A stretch of 58,336 bases of DNA, from NCBI GenBank assembly GCA_964522485.1, contig CAZFUS010000005.1, positions 1 through 58,336 on the forward strand. The letters are read 5' to 3'. Of this stretch, positions 8,417 to 17,934 are shown piece after piece. The stretch's first letter is position 1. Every line of letters starts with the position of its first letter. The translations under genes were made by a program, and so were the position numbers. The notes beneath the pieces are model-generated. The model was not told the DNA's origin. It saw only the letters and a list, made by a program, of their open reading frames with translations, and searched no databases. Origin of the DNA: Methylohalomonas sp964522485 (GTDB lineage Bacteria; Pseudomonadota; Gammaproteobacteria; Methylohalomonadales; Methylohalomonadaceae).

Positions 8417-9238
8417 TCAGAAACTGCCTGTACCTTTTACCGTCTGATCAATTTCACGCAGCGTTTCCAGCAACGCGCGCATATTGCCGAGCGGCCAGGC
8501 ATTGGGACCGTCACTCAATGCCTGATCGGGGTTCGGGTGCGTCTCCATGAATATACCGGCAACACCGACTGCAATAGCAGCCCGCACCAGAGCCGGTACG
8601 AATTCACGCTGTCCGCCGGAGCGGCCGCCCTGGCCGCCGGGCATCTGCACTGAATGGGTAGCATCGAACACGACCGGGCAGCCGGTATCACGCATGATCA
8701 CCAGCGCGCGCATATCCGACACCAGATAATTGTAACCGAAGCTTACACCACGCTCACAAACCATGATCTGTTCATTGCCGGTGGCCCGCGCCTTGGCGAC
8801 GACATGCCGCATATCCCAGGGCGCGAGAAACTGGCCCTTTTTGATATTCACCGGTTTACCTGTTTGCGCCACTTTCTGAATAAAATTGGTCTGGCGGCAG
8901 AGAAACGCCGGTGTCTGCAACACATCCACCACGGCCGCCACTTCATCCATAGGTGTATCTTCATGCACATCTGTCAGCACCGGTACACCGATATCTGTTT
9001 TCACCTGCTCCAGTATCTGCAGTCCCTCATCCAGACCGGGGCCGCGGAAACTGTCTGCGGAAGTGCGGTTAGCCTTGTCGAACGAGGATTTGTAAATAAA
9101 CGGGATGCCCAGTTCAGCGCTGATTGATTGCAGCTCACCGGCAGTATCCAGAGCCAGTTGCCGGCTTTCAATGACGCAGGGGCCGGCGATCAGGAAAAAA
9201 GGCTGATCACTGCCGACATCAAAATTACACAACCGCAT
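8417..9238 (-). CDS. kdsA: 3-deoxy-8-phosphooctulonate synthase (Kdo8P synthase)
   Basis: The enzyme condenses PEP and arabinose 5-phosphate to Kdo 8-phosphate for lipopolysaccharide. The reading frame is open for 40 codons further upstream. Homology begins at the internal ATG at 9238 (MRLCNFDVG), giving 273 residues, the usual family size. Visible motifs are LIAGPCVIES near the start, the YKSSFDKANRTS phosphate site and FMETHPNPD near the C-terminus. The chosen start overlaps the 3' end of pyrG by 14 bases, a common coupled arrangement. It precedes eno by 44 bases. Confidence 0.95.
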   Translation of the reverse strand: MRLCNFDVGSDQPFFLIAGPCVIESRQLALDTAGELQSISAELGIPFIYKSSFDKANRTSADSFRGPGLDEGLQILEQVKTDIGVPVLTDVHEDTPMDEVAAVVDVLQTPAFLCRQTNFIQKVAQTGKPVNIKKGQFLAPWDMRHVVAKARATGNEQIMVCERGVSFGYNYLVSDMRALVIMRDTGCPVVFDATHSVQMPGGQGGRSGGQREFVPALVRAAIAVGVAGIFMETHPNPDQALSDGPNAWPLGNMRALLETLREIDQTVKGTGSF

Positions 9239-10895
9239 CCTTGACCACCTTTGCCGCCGTCTGACGATAATGTACGGCAGCCTGTACGAAACCGGCGAAC
9301 AACGGATGGCCATCCCGCGGCGTGGAAGTAAATTCGGGATGGAACTGACAGGCGACAAACCAGGGATGACTGTCTATCTCGATAATCTCTACCAGCCGCT
9401 CGTCCACCGAGACACCGGCAATACGCAGACCAGCTTCTTCCAGCTGCTGGCGGTAACGATTGTTGAACTCGTAACGATGGCGATGGCGCTCAATAACCTC
9501 GGGCTTATCGTATAAGTCACGTACTCTGGAATCCGGCAGCAGCTTGCAGCTTTGTCCGCCGAGCCGCATGGTACCGCCCAGGTCCGAGCTGTTGTCACGG
9601 ACTTCTTTGCGGCCGGCAGCGTCCAGCCACTCGGTAATCAGGGCAATAACCGGATGCAGTGTCTGCGGATCGAACTCTGTACTGTTGGCGTCTTCCAGGC
9701 CGACAACGTTGCGGGCGAACTCGATCACCGCCACCTGCATGCCCAGACACAGCCCCAGATAGGGCATTCTGTGTTCACGGGCATAACGCACCGCGCGGAT
9801 TTTGCCTTCGATACCGCGGTTACCGAAACCGCCCGGCACCAGGATCGCGTCCATGTCGCGCAGCCGTTCGGTACCGTAACGCTCAATATCTTCGGAATCC
9901 ACATAGTTGATCCGGATGCGCGTGCGAGTATGGATACCGGCATGTATCAGTGCCTCGGACAACGATTTGTAAGAGTCAGCGAGATCGATGTACTTGCCAA
10001 CCATGGCGATATTGACCTCGCCGCGCGGATGACTCATGGCATCCACCACCGCGTCCCATTCACTCAAATCGGCAGTCTGAACATCGAGACCGAACTTCTT
10101 CACGACAATTTCATCGAGACTCTGCTCGTAATACAGACGCGGAATTTTGTAGATATTGTCAACGTCCAGTGCGGAAATGATCGCGGACTCCTCGACATTG
10201 GTGAATAGTGCCATCTTGCGGCGTTCATTATCCGGCAACGGCTGGTCGGTACGGCATAACAATACATCGGGCTGAATGCCGATCGAACGCAATTCCTTGA
10301 CGGAATGCTGGGTTGGTTTGGTCTTGATTTCACCGACCGTAGCAATATAGGGCACCAGCGTCAGGTGAATGAACATAACCCGTTCGGCACCTAGTTCAAC
10401 GCGCATCTGCCGGATCGCCTCGAGAAACGGCTGGCTCTCGATATCACCCACTGTACCGCCGATCTCCACCATGGCTATCTCGGCGTCACCGGCGCCCTCC
10501 ATGATGCAGCGCTTGATTTCGTCGGTAATATGCGGAATCACCTGGACGGTGCCACCCAGATAATCGCCCCGGCGTTCTTTTTGTATAACATTTAAATAGA
10601 TACGCCCGGTCGTGTAATTATTGCGCTGACTCATGCGAGTGCGCACGAAGCGTTCGTAATGACCGAGATCGAGATCCGTTTCGGCCCCATCTTCGGTGAC
10701 AAACACCTCGCCGTGCTGGAAGGGACTCATGGTCCCCGGATCGACATTAATGTATGGATCCAGTTTCAGCAGCGTGACCCACAAGCCGCGTGCTTCAAGC
10801 AATGCTGCCAGAGAAGCAGAGGCGATGCCTTTGCCGAGCGATGACACCACTCCACCGGTAATAAAGACAAATCGCGTATTGACAGGCCGGGTCAC
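9225..10895 (-). CDS. pyrG: CTP synthase
   Basis: The 556-residue enzyme makes CTP from UTP, ATP and glutamine. The N-terminal amidoligase domain (about 1-270) has the P-loop-like GGVVSSLGKG at 14-23 and the LDPYINVDPGTM metal/nucleotide site. The C-terminal class I glutamine amidotransferase has its nucleophile Cys383 in GLCLGMQ and the His-Glu pair in FHPEF. The length is slightly above E. coli (545). It heads the pyrG-kdsA-eno-ftsB-ispD-ispF block. Its promoter should lie in 10896-11125. Confidence 0.97.
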   Translation of the reverse strand: MTRPVNTRFVFITGGVVSSLGKGIASASLAALLEARGLWVTLLKLDPYINVDPGTMSPFQHGEVFVTEDGAETDLDLGHYERFVRTRMSQRNNYTTGRIYLNVIQKERRGDYLGGTVQVIPHITDEIKRCIMEGAGDAEIAMVEIGGTVGDIESQPFLEAIRQMRVELGAERVMFIHLTLVPYIATVGEIKTKPTQHSVKELRSIGIQPDVLLCRTDQPLPDNERRKMALFTNVEESAIISALDVDNIYKIPRLYYEQSLDEIVVKKFGLDVQTADLSEWDAVVDAMSHPRGEVNIAMVGKYIDLADSYKSLSEALIHAGIHTRTRIRINYVDSEDIERYGTERLRDMDAILVPGGFGNRGIEGKIRAVRYAREHRMPYLGLCLGMQVAVIEFARNVVGLEDANSTEFDPQTLHPVIALITEWLDAAGRKEVRDNSSDLGGTMRLGGQSCKLLPDSRVRDLYDKPEVIERHRHRYEFNNRYRQQLEEAGLRIAGVSVDERLVEIIEIDSHPWFVACQFHPEFTSTPRDGHPLFAGFVQAAVHYRQTAAKVVKDAVV

Positions 10896-11125
10896 AGCTT
10901 ATGCGCCGGATTGGTGAAGCAGGAGGGAGCGTCCCCGGTGACCGGCTGGTAACGGCCAGTGCTGACGGGATTGAGGACGCAGGCTGACTCCATAGACGTG
11001 CGGGATGCTATCAGAATACGGTGTATTTCTCTATGGTGTTTATCCCCGCCGCGCTACTGCGCGCGGCGGCGCTGCCGTATAATGCGCGCCCTTTACGCCC
11101 GTCCCATCAAGACTGATATCGCTGA

Positions 11126-11992
11126 ATGGCATCGAATATCGATCTACGCGCTGCCGTCTACGCGCTGCTGGCTTCCCTGCTGTTCGCCGGGATGGGTGTT
11201 GCTGTACGCTTCGCTTCTGCGGAACTGCCTACCGAAATGGTAGTATTCCTGCGCAATCTGCTGGGCCTCATCGCCCTGCTGCCGTGGTTGATCGGCGGGG
11301 GTTGGCAGGCACTTGGAACCCGGCGTCTGGCCGCGCACCTGTTCCGTGCAGTCAGTGGTCTGACCGCCATGTATTGTTTCTTCTATGCCCTGGCGCACCT
11401 GCAACTCGCCGAGGCGGTGATTCTCAATTACAGCTCGCCGCTCTTCATTGCGCTGTTCGCGCTGCTTCTGCTGGGGGAACGCGCGAACAGCCGGGTAACC
11501 GGTGCCATCATCATCGGGTTTGTAGGAGTCGGTCTCATCGTTAAACCGGGATACGGGGTCTGGTCTCAGGCCGCGCTGGTAGGCGTAGCGGCCGGCGTCT
11601 TCACAGCGCTGGCCATGGTAGGCATCCGCCGGTTGGCTTCAACCGAACCGATCCGCCGGATTGTGTTTTATTTCTGCCTGTTCGGTACGCTGTTTTCCGC
11701 GCTACCGCTGTTCTGGTCCTGGCAGGCACCATCCTTGGCAGTCCTCGCGGTCATGGCGCTGGCTGGCGGTGCGGCCACCCTGGCACAGCTGCTGCTGACC
11801 AAGAGCTACAGCCTGATCCCGGCCGCCCAGGTCGGTCCCTACACGTACGCCAGCGTCCTGTTTGCCGCCCTGTTTGGCTGGCTGCTGTGGGGCGAAACAC
11901 CGGATAGCGCCACATGCTTCGGCGCCATATTGATCACCCTTGCCGGGATCATTACGCTACGCAGCGGCGCCCGGGTGCGTATCAATGGCTGA
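11126..11992 (+). CDS. DMT-superfamily (EamA) transporter
   Basis: This 288-residue membrane protein has about ten hydrophobic helices and two EamA repeats: about 10-140 and 150-280, with the second ending in LGETPD-type and AILITLAG segments. EamA proteins are mostly metabolite exporters, and the substrate cannot be predicted. There is no clear ribosome-binding site before the ATG. The gene is divergent from pyrG with 230 bases between, and lies 238 bases upstream of fhs on the same strand. No link to C1 metabolism is shown beyond position. Confidence 0.85.
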   Translation: MASNIDLRAAVYALLASLLFAGMGVAVRFASAELPTEMVVFLRNLLGLIALLPWLIGGGWQALGTRRLAAHLFRAVSGLTAMYCFFYALAHLQLAEAVILNYSSPLFIALFALLLLGERANSRVTGAIIIGFVGVGLIVKPGYGVWSQAALVGVAAGVFTALAMVGIRRLASTEPIRRIVFYFCLFGTLFSALPLFWSWQAPSLAVLAVMALAGGAATLAQLLLTKSYSLIPAAQVGPYTYASVLFAALFGWLLWGETPDSATCFGAILITLAGIITLRSGARVRING

Positions 11993-12230
11993 CCCGGGTT
12001 GTATGCACCTAAGCTTTTGAACTTCGGACAGAACCAGGCCGAACGTGGATTTTGGGGCCGGGCCTAGAAAACTGCGGACTTCACGGTAGAATAGATGTCC
12101 TCGCGCTGCAGAACAGCGCACACCATCGTGGGCGTCGCGTTTCATTCCCCGATAGGAGCGCACGACCGCGCATATCGATAACCAAATATAACATGACAGC
12201 CTCGCGCAATAGCTGAAGGAGAAGCCCGGC

Positions 12231-13901
12231 ATGTCCGATATTGAAATCGCCCAGAAAGCGAACAAAAAACCCATCATTGAACTGGCGAAGGAGCAGTACG
12301 GCATTGAAGCCGAACATCTCGAGCCGTATGGCCATTACAAAGCCAAATTATCACTGGACTACAGCGACAGTCTGAAAAACAAAAAAGACGGCAAACTGAT
12401 ACTGGTGACCGCTATCAGCCCTACCCCGGCCGGAGAAGGCAAAACCACAACCACCGTCGGCCTGGGCGACGCCATGAACCGCATTGGTAAAAAAACGCTG
12501 ATTTGCCTGCGCGAGCCTTCTCTGGGTCCCTGTTTCGGCGTCAAGGGCGGTGCCGCCGGCGGTGGCCATGCCCAGGTCGTACCTATGGAAGACATCAACC
12601 TGCATTTTACCGGTGATTTCCATGCTATCGGTGCCGCGCACAACCTGTTGTCGGCCATGGTCGATAACCACATCAATCACGGCAACCGCCTCGGTATCGA
12701 CATCCGCCGCATCAGCTGGAAGCGCGTCGTCGATATGAATGACCGCGCCCTGCGCAACATCGTCATCGCCCTCGGCGGTACTGCCAACGGTTATCCGCGC
12801 CAGGACGGTTATGACATCACCGTGGCCTCCGAAGTCATGGCGATTTTCTGTCTGGCGACGTCGCTCAAGGATCTGAAAGAGCGGCTCGGTGCCATCGTGG
12901 TCGGATACACCCCCGATCAGAAGCCGGTCCATGCGCGCGAACTGAACGCCCACGGCGCAATGGCCGCGCTACTCAAGGACGCCATCAAACCAAACCTGGT
13001 GCAGACACTGGAAAACAACCTGGCGTTTGTCCACGGCGGCCCGTTCGCCAATATCGCGCATGGCTGCAACAGTGTCAGCGCCACCCAGACCGCCCTGAAA
13101 CTGGCCGACTATGTCATTACCGAGGCCGGCTTTGGTGCCGATCTGGAGGCAGAAAAGTTTATCGACATCAAATGCCGCAAGGCCGGCCTGAAGCCGGCGG
13201 CGGTGGTACTGGTGGCCACCATCCGGGCGTTGAAGTTCCACGGTGGTGTTGCCAAGGATAACCTGAATAATGAAAATCTGGAGGCGCTCGAGAAAGGCAT
13301 GGTCAATCTTGAGCGGCATCTCAACAATATTACCCGGCATTACGGTCTGCCGTGTGTAGTGTGTGTCAATCATTTCACCCACGACACAAATGCCGAAGTG
13401 AAGCTGCTCAAGGAAAAGGTCGAGGCGCTGGGCGGTCAATGCGTAGTCTCTAAACACTGGGCTGACGGTGGCGCCGGTGCCGAGGATCTGGCCAAGGCCG
13501 TGACGGATGTAGTCGACAACAAGCCAGGCAAACACAGCTATGTCTACGAGGAAGACATACCGCTGTTCGACAAGATCAAGGCCGTCGCCACCAAGATCTA
13601 CGGTGCCAACGAAGTGACTGCACCGCCTAAGGTCATGGCCCAGATCAAGGAGTTCGACAAGGATTACGGCAAATTCCCAGTCTGTATTGCCAAAACACAA
13701 ATGTCCTTTACGACTGACCCGACAGTGCGCGGCGCACCCTCGGACCATTCGGTCGAGGTGAGCGAAGTGCGGCTGTCTAACGGCGCCGGCTTTATCGTCG
13801 CCATCTGCGGCAACATGATGACCATGCCGGGCCTGCCCAAGGTACCGGCAGCCGAGAAAATCAATGTTGACGACAAAGGCAACATTTCAGGATTGTTCTG
13901 A
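12231..13901 (+). CDS. fhs: Formate-tetrahydrofolate ligase
   Basis: The 556-residue enzyme makes 10-formyl-THF from formate, THF and ATP (called FtfL in methylotrophs). Motifs are the ATP-binding SPTPAGEGKTTT at about 63-74, EPSLGPCFGVKGGAAGGG, and TGDFHAIGAAHNLL. AAGGAG lies 11 bases upstream of the ATG. In serine-cycle organisms this step brings formate carbon onto folate before reduction to methylene-THF. The gene faces the ppc end of the serine-cycle operon, which supports that role. It also serves purine synthesis. A strong terminator follows. mtdA and fch are not in the window. Confidence 0.96.
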   Translation: MSDIEIAQKANKKPIIELAKEQYGIEAEHLEPYGHYKAKLSLDYSDSLKNKKDGKLILVTAISPTPAGEGKTTTTVGLGDAMNRIGKKTLICLREPSLGPCFGVKGGAAGGGHAQVVPMEDINLHFTGDFHAIGAAHNLLSAMVDNHINHGNRLGIDIRRISWKRVVDMNDRALRNIVIALGGTANGYPRQDGYDITVASEVMAIFCLATSLKDLKERLGAIVVGYTPDQKPVHARELNAHGAMAALLKDAIKPNLVQTLENNLAFVHGGPFANIAHGCNSVSATQTALKLADYVITEAGFGADLEAEKFIDIKCRKAGLKPAAVVLVATIRALKFHGGVAKDNLNNENLEALEKGMVNLERHLNNITRHYGLPCVVCVNHFTHDTNAEVKLLKEKVEALGGQCVVSKHWADGGAGAEDLAKAVTDVVDNKPGKHSYVYEEDIPLFDKIKAVATKIYGANEVTAPPKVMAQIKEFDKDYGKFPVCIAKTQMSFTTDPTVRGAPSDHSVEVSEVRLSNGAGFIVAICGNMMTMPGLPKVPAAEKINVDDKGNISGLF

Positions 13902-13925
13902 AATCACAACTACTGGAAACAAAAA

Positions 13926-13947
13926 CCCGGCGCAAGCCGGGTTTTTT
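13926..13947 (+). terminator. Intrinsic terminator of fhs
   Basis: A perfect 6-bp stem CCCGGC/GCCGGG with a GCAA tetraloop (13926-13941) is followed by six T. It lies 24 bases after the fhs stop. Because A residues precede the stem, it may also work weakly on the minus strand for the convergent ppc transcript. Confidence 0.92.
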
Positions 13948-13989
13948 ATAGCTGCTTAAATTCCGTGGAATGTTCGTAAAAAGTGGAAT

Positions 13990-14013
13990 GTGAAAAGCAT
14001 TACCGCTTTTCAC
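13990..14013. terminator. Hairpin downstream of ppc, candidate terminator
   Basis: A 9-bp perfect stem GTGAAAAGC/GCTTTTCAC with a 6-base loop lies 25 bases after the ppc stop (minus strand), in the convergent fhs-ppc gap. The minus-strand sequence after the stem is only moderately T-rich. It probably ends or protects the long serine-cycle transcript. Confidence 0.5.
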
Positions 14014-14038
14014 TTTTAACTTTTTCACGCTTCACGCA

Positions 14039-16819
14039 TCAACCTGTCCATCCAAGTCCTGACGATACACAGTTGATCGACAGCAGTAACGGGATGAGAT
14101 CCTCCAGCCGCTGCTCGTCGTCCTTGCTGCGACTGCGGAAGTGCTTGACCAGGTGCACCTGAGCCAGTCCGACGCGATTAAGAATAGCATTTCGCCGACC
14201 CAGGCGGCGGCTGAATTTCCGGAATCTTGACGCCAGCTCCATCTCGCCGGTTATGCGCAGTACCATTTCACAGGTCTTATGATACTCGCCTTCTATCATT
14301 CCGAATATGCGATCACGGACTTCCGGCACCGGCACCAGCGCAGCATACTCCCGGCAGACATCCATATCCACGAGCGATAAAGTTTTTTCAACCTCATCGA
14401 TAATAAGCCGGAACAGCCGCGAGGATTCGAACATTTGCTGCAGCAGTTTCTCGCCTTCTTCACCACGCACATCGATAAAACTTTCGATTGCCGAACCGAC
14501 GCCATACCAGCCCGGCACGATATGCCGGTTCTGGGTCCAGGCAAATACCCATGGAATGGCGCGTAGATCGTTCAACGACCTGGCGCCGAAACGCCGGGCC
14601 GGCCGCGAGCCGATATTCATTAGCGCCAGTTCCTCGACAGGACTTGCCGCCTGATAATAGTCAACCAGCCCTTCCTGTTCGGCCAGGCTGCGATAGGCGG
14701 TATAGGCCAGCGCCGACAGCGCCTCCAGCGCTTCATTGAAATCACCGTGTGACTCCAGGGCCTCATGTTCGGATTTGAGTGTATGCTCAAACACACTCGC
14801 CGCGAGCAGTTCCATCTGATACTGGGCGGTACCCTGGTTGGCATATTTCGAAGACACAACTTCGCCCTGCTCAGTGATACGCATACGACCCAGGACTGAA
14901 CCGGCGGGCTGCGCAGCGATAGCATGACCGGTCGGTGCACCGCCGCGACTGACAGAACCGCCACGGCCATGGAAAAATGAAATCGGCACACCACAATCCT
15001 TGCCGAGCTGTGTCAGCCGTGCCTGTGCCTTGCTCAGTTCCCAGTTAGCGGTGAGAAAACCGCCATCCTTGTTGGAGTCGGAATAACCAATCATGACTTC
15101 CTGAACACCACCCTGATTTCTGACTGAACGCCGGATCAGCTGAATGTCAAACAACTCCTGCATAATCTCCGGCGCCCGCTGAAGATCATCAATCGTTTCA
15201 AACAGTGGAACGACGGGCAAAACGCAGCTCTCGACGCCTTCCCTGTCGTTGAACAGTCCGGCGTATTTGGCCAGCAGGTAGATCCCCAGGATATCGGCGA
15301 CATTCTGAGTCATACTGAGAATGAAATTCCCGAAGGCCTCGCGGTCCAGCTGTTTACGCGTATCACCCACAAGACGGAACATGCCCAGCGTTGACTGGGC
15401 CTGGTCATCCAGGGTCTTGAATTCGGGCAGCGATTCCAGCGGCCGCGCCAGCTCGGCCTTGATCCATTCCAGCCATTCGGCGGAGTCCGTAGCCGGAACC
15501 TTGGAATCCGCAGGCTTATTATTCAGTTCACGCCAGATGGCGATCAGGGTTGCATTGCTGACGGTCGTATTCTCGCGCAGATCCAGACGTACGGTGCAAA
15601 ACCGGAAGGTCTCGACTTCCTGACGGACCGGTGTCACCAGAGAGCGGGCCAGATTTTCACAGTGAGCATCCACGAGGCCCTGCTCAAGAACACGCAAATC
15701 CTCAATCAAATCATCGACATCCTGATACGTGGTTTCAAGCGGAATACTGGTATTGCCCTCGTGGCGATCAAAGCTCGCCTGCATACGCAGGAGGACACAG
15801 GTCATGTACTGGCGGAATACTTCGCCGGGATTGCGGCTGGTCAGCTTCTCACCCTGACCGCTTTCCTCAAGCTTCTGCTCAAGCGCCCGGTTGAAAGTAT
15901 CAGTGATCTTGGTAAAGCTTTTTGAAACACTTAACTTCTGTACCAGCCGAACAAACTGCCGACAATAGTGCTGCAACACCATATGCCGGTTTCTGAGCAG
16001 TGTGTCGCGAGTGACGTCATTGGTCACGAACGGATTGCCGTCACGGTCGCCGCCGATCCAGGAACCGAACCGGAAAAACGGTCTGATGTTGAAACGATTG
16101 CCGGGATAATTGAGTTGCAGTGCCCAGTCGAGTTTTTCCATTAATTCCGGTATGCGTTCATACAGCGACTGCTCGAAGAAATGCAGACCCCAGGCTACCT
16201 CCTGAGCCACACTCGGCTTCTCCAGTCGCAGTTCGCCGGTCAGCCAGAGTAAATCGATTTCATTACGGATCAATTCGAGCATGCGCTGACGTTCACGTGT
16301 GGTCCAGCGAGTACCTTCGAGCTCAAACAGCAGCACGTAGATACGACGATGGATCTCCAGCACCGTCACGCGCTTGGCCTCGGTGGGATGAGCTGTCAGG
16401 GTCGGCTGTATATGGGAGGTATCCAGAAGCGCCTGGATATCCTCAGCTTTGACCTGCAGCGCATTGGCACTGGCCAGCACATTGGCGAAAGTGCCGGGGA
16501 CCTTGTCAGCGCCACGGATCTTTTCGGTCTGACGCCGGCGACGCATGGCCGTATTCTCCTCGGCGACGTTCAGCAGCTGGAACCAGATCCCCCAGGCCTG
16601 CAGAACATTATCCAGGATCATGCGATCATTTTCGGGCATCGCTTCCTCACCCAGAAAATAAGGCAGTATCCCTGGACAGCGCTTCTCGATCACCGCGCGC
16701 ATCTCTTCGTCGAGCAGATCGACGATTTGCTTTGCGTAGGCCGCGGCTGCCGCATCAAGCTGATCCGCGGCCGGAACCGGCTCGTCGGTTACAAAGCTGG
16801 CTTGATGCGATTCAGTCAC
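14039..16819 (-). CDS. ppc: Phosphoenolpyruvate carboxylase (serine cycle)
   Basis: The 926-residue enzyme carboxylates PEP to oxaloacetate. Catalytic landmarks are His144 in TAHPTEAKR, the FHGRGGSVSRGG loop and the SDSNKDGG segment. It overlaps hpr by 4 bases (ATGA), so it is the last gene of the sga-mcl-mtkA-mtkB-hpr-ppc operon, which points to its role as the serine-cycle carboxylase. The C-terminus ends GLGWTG instead of the usual G-M-R-N-T-G. In E. coli the asparagine of that tail (N881) is one of the four aspartate-inhibitor ligands. Here that position is Trp924, while the equivalents of R587, K773 and R832 appear kept. Reduced feedback inhibition is inferred, in line with serine-cycle enzymes. 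Confidence 0.96.
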   Translation of the reverse strand: MTESHQASFVTDEPVPAADQLDAAAAAYAKQIVDLLDEEMRAVIEKRCPGILPYFLGEEAMPENDRMILDNVLQAWGIWFQLLNVAEENTAMRRRRQTEKIRGADKVPGTFANVLASANALQVKAEDIQALLDTSHIQPTLTAHPTEAKRVTVLEIHRRIYVLLFELEGTRWTTRERQRMLELIRNEIDLLWLTGELRLEKPSVAQEVAWGLHFFEQSLYERIPELMEKLDWALQLNYPGNRFNIRPFFRFGSWIGGDRDGNPFVTNDVTRDTLLRNRHMVLQHYCRQFVRLVQKLSVSKSFTKITDTFNRALEQKLEESGQGEKLTSRNPGEVFRQYMTCVLLRMQASFDRHEGNTSIPLETTYQDVDDLIEDLRVLEQGLVDAHCENLARSLVTPVRQEVETFRFCTVRLDLRENTTVSNATLIAIWRELNNKPADSKVPATDSAEWLEWIKAELARPLESLPEFKTLDDQAQSTLGMFRLVGDTRKQLDREAFGNFILSMTQNVADILGIYLLAKYAGLFNDREGVESCVLPVVPLFETIDDLQRAPEIMQELFDIQLIRRSVRNQGGVQEVMIGYSDSNKDGGFLTANWELSKAQARLTQLGKDCGVPISFFHGRGGSVSRGGAPTGHAIAAQPAGSVLGRMRITEQGEVVSSKYANQGTAQYQMELLAASVFEHTLKSEHEALESHGDFNEALEALSALAYTAYRSLAEQEGLVDYYQAASPVEELALMNIGSRPARRFGARSLNDLRAIPWVFAWTQNRHIVPGWYGVGSAIESFIDVRGEEGEKLLQQMFESSRLFRLIIDEVEKTLSLVDMDVCREYAALVPVPEVRDRIFGMIEGEYHKTCEMVLRITGEMELASRFRKFSRRLGRRNAILNRVGLAQVHLVKHFRSRSKDDEQRLEDLIPLLLSINCVSSGLGWTG

Positions 16820-17787
16820 ACAACACGATCCGGGAGGATTTCACCGTCGAAATAGGCTTTCACATTGGCAAACGCCCGCAGACCCATCGCTACACGGGTT
16901 TCAGTGGAAGCACTGCCGAGATGCGGCAGTAATACCACATTATCCATGCCAAGCAGGTCTTCAGTGACCTGCGGCTCCTTTTCATAGACATCCAGACCGG
17001 CGGCGGCAATTGTACCGCTCTTCAGAGCTTCCACCAGTGCCTGTTCATCAACGACATCACCGCGGGCTGTGTTAATCAGTATGGCATGCGGCTGCATCGC
17101 TTTCAGCCGCTCCGCATTGAGCAAGTGTCGCGTTTTTTCACCCCCCGGACAGTGCAATGAGACAAAATCGGCCTGGCTGAGGACTTCCTCGGCACTTTCA
17201 CACTGCACGGCACCATAGCGATTGATGACTTCCCTGGACGGCGGGAACGGGTCATGGAAGATAATTTTGATACCAAAGCCGTAATGAGCCTTATGGGCGA
17301 CAGCCTGGGCGATGCGGCCGAATCCAATGAGACCCAGCGTCTTGCCGGTCACTTTGGTTGCCAGCATATGGGTAGGACGCCAGCCGGTCCATTCCTTGTG
17401 ACGAACATGCCGTTCGCCTTCACCGGCGCGGCGGGCAGCCATCAGCAACAGAGTCATGGCGATGTCGGCCGTACAGTCGGTCAACACCTCTGGCGTATTG
17501 GTGACAATGATACCGCGCTTTTTGGCCGCCTCGATGTCAATATGATTAAAGCCGACACCGAAATTGCCGAGTATCTTGCAGCGCAGCGGTTCCGCGCTCA
17601 GAACCTCGGCATTGATCTTATCCGACACGGTGGGACAGACGGCATCGGCATTTTTGAGGGCCGCCTGCAGTTCTTCGCTGCTCATCGGATGGTCATCTTC
17701 GTTGAGAACAACATCGAAGTGCTCTTTCAGTTTGGCCTCGGCCGCGGCCGGCCACTTTCGGGTCACAATAACCTTGGGCTTGCTCAT
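16816..17787 (-). CDS. hprA: Hydroxypyruvate/glyoxylate reductase (D-2-hydroxyacid dehydrogenase)
   Basis: The 323-residue NAD(P)-dependent D-2-hydroxyacid dehydrogenase has a Rossmann motif GLIGFGRIA near residue 152, the substrate arginine in NTARGDVVDE, the catalytic glutamate in DVYEKEP and the catalytic histidine in LPHLGSAS. By sequence it is of the GyaR/glyoxylate reductase type. Its place between mtkB and ppc makes hydroxypyruvate to D-glycerate, the serine-cycle step, the likely physiological reaction. The ribosome-binding site upstream of the ATG is weak (AGGAAAAG at about 17796). The stop overlaps the ppc start. Coenzyme preference is not decided by what can be read. Confidence 0.88.
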   Translation of the reverse strand: MSKPKVIVTRKWPAAAEAKLKEHFDVVLNEDDHPMSSEELQAALKNADAVCPTVSDKINAEVLSAEPLRCKILGNFGVGFNHIDIEAAKKRGIIVTNTPEVLTDCTADIAMTLLLMAARRAGEGERHVRHKEWTGWRPTHMLATKVTGKTLGLIGFGRIAQAVAHKAHYGFGIKIIFHDPFPPSREVINRYGAVQCESAEEVLSQADFVSLHCPGGEKTRHLLNAERLKAMQPHAILINTARGDVVDEQALVEALKSGTIAAAGLDVYEKEPQVTEDLLGMDNVVLLPHLGSASTETRVAMGLRAFANVKAYFDGEILPDRVV

Positions 17788-17934
17788 AGGGACTTTTCCT
17801 GTTCCTCACTGAAACCGGCCATACAATTGTACCTTGGCAATAGCGGTAGCCGGTGTTTACTGACGTTTGAAACGGCACCTGTCCCCTTGCACGGGGCAGA
17901 GTCACCGGTGTGTATGTGTAGACTGACTGAGCCG

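Noticed and set aside
9239..9358. 40-codon extension of kdsA inside pyrG
   Set aside because: KdsA families begin at the MRLCNFDVG position. The extension is only pyrG read in another frame.
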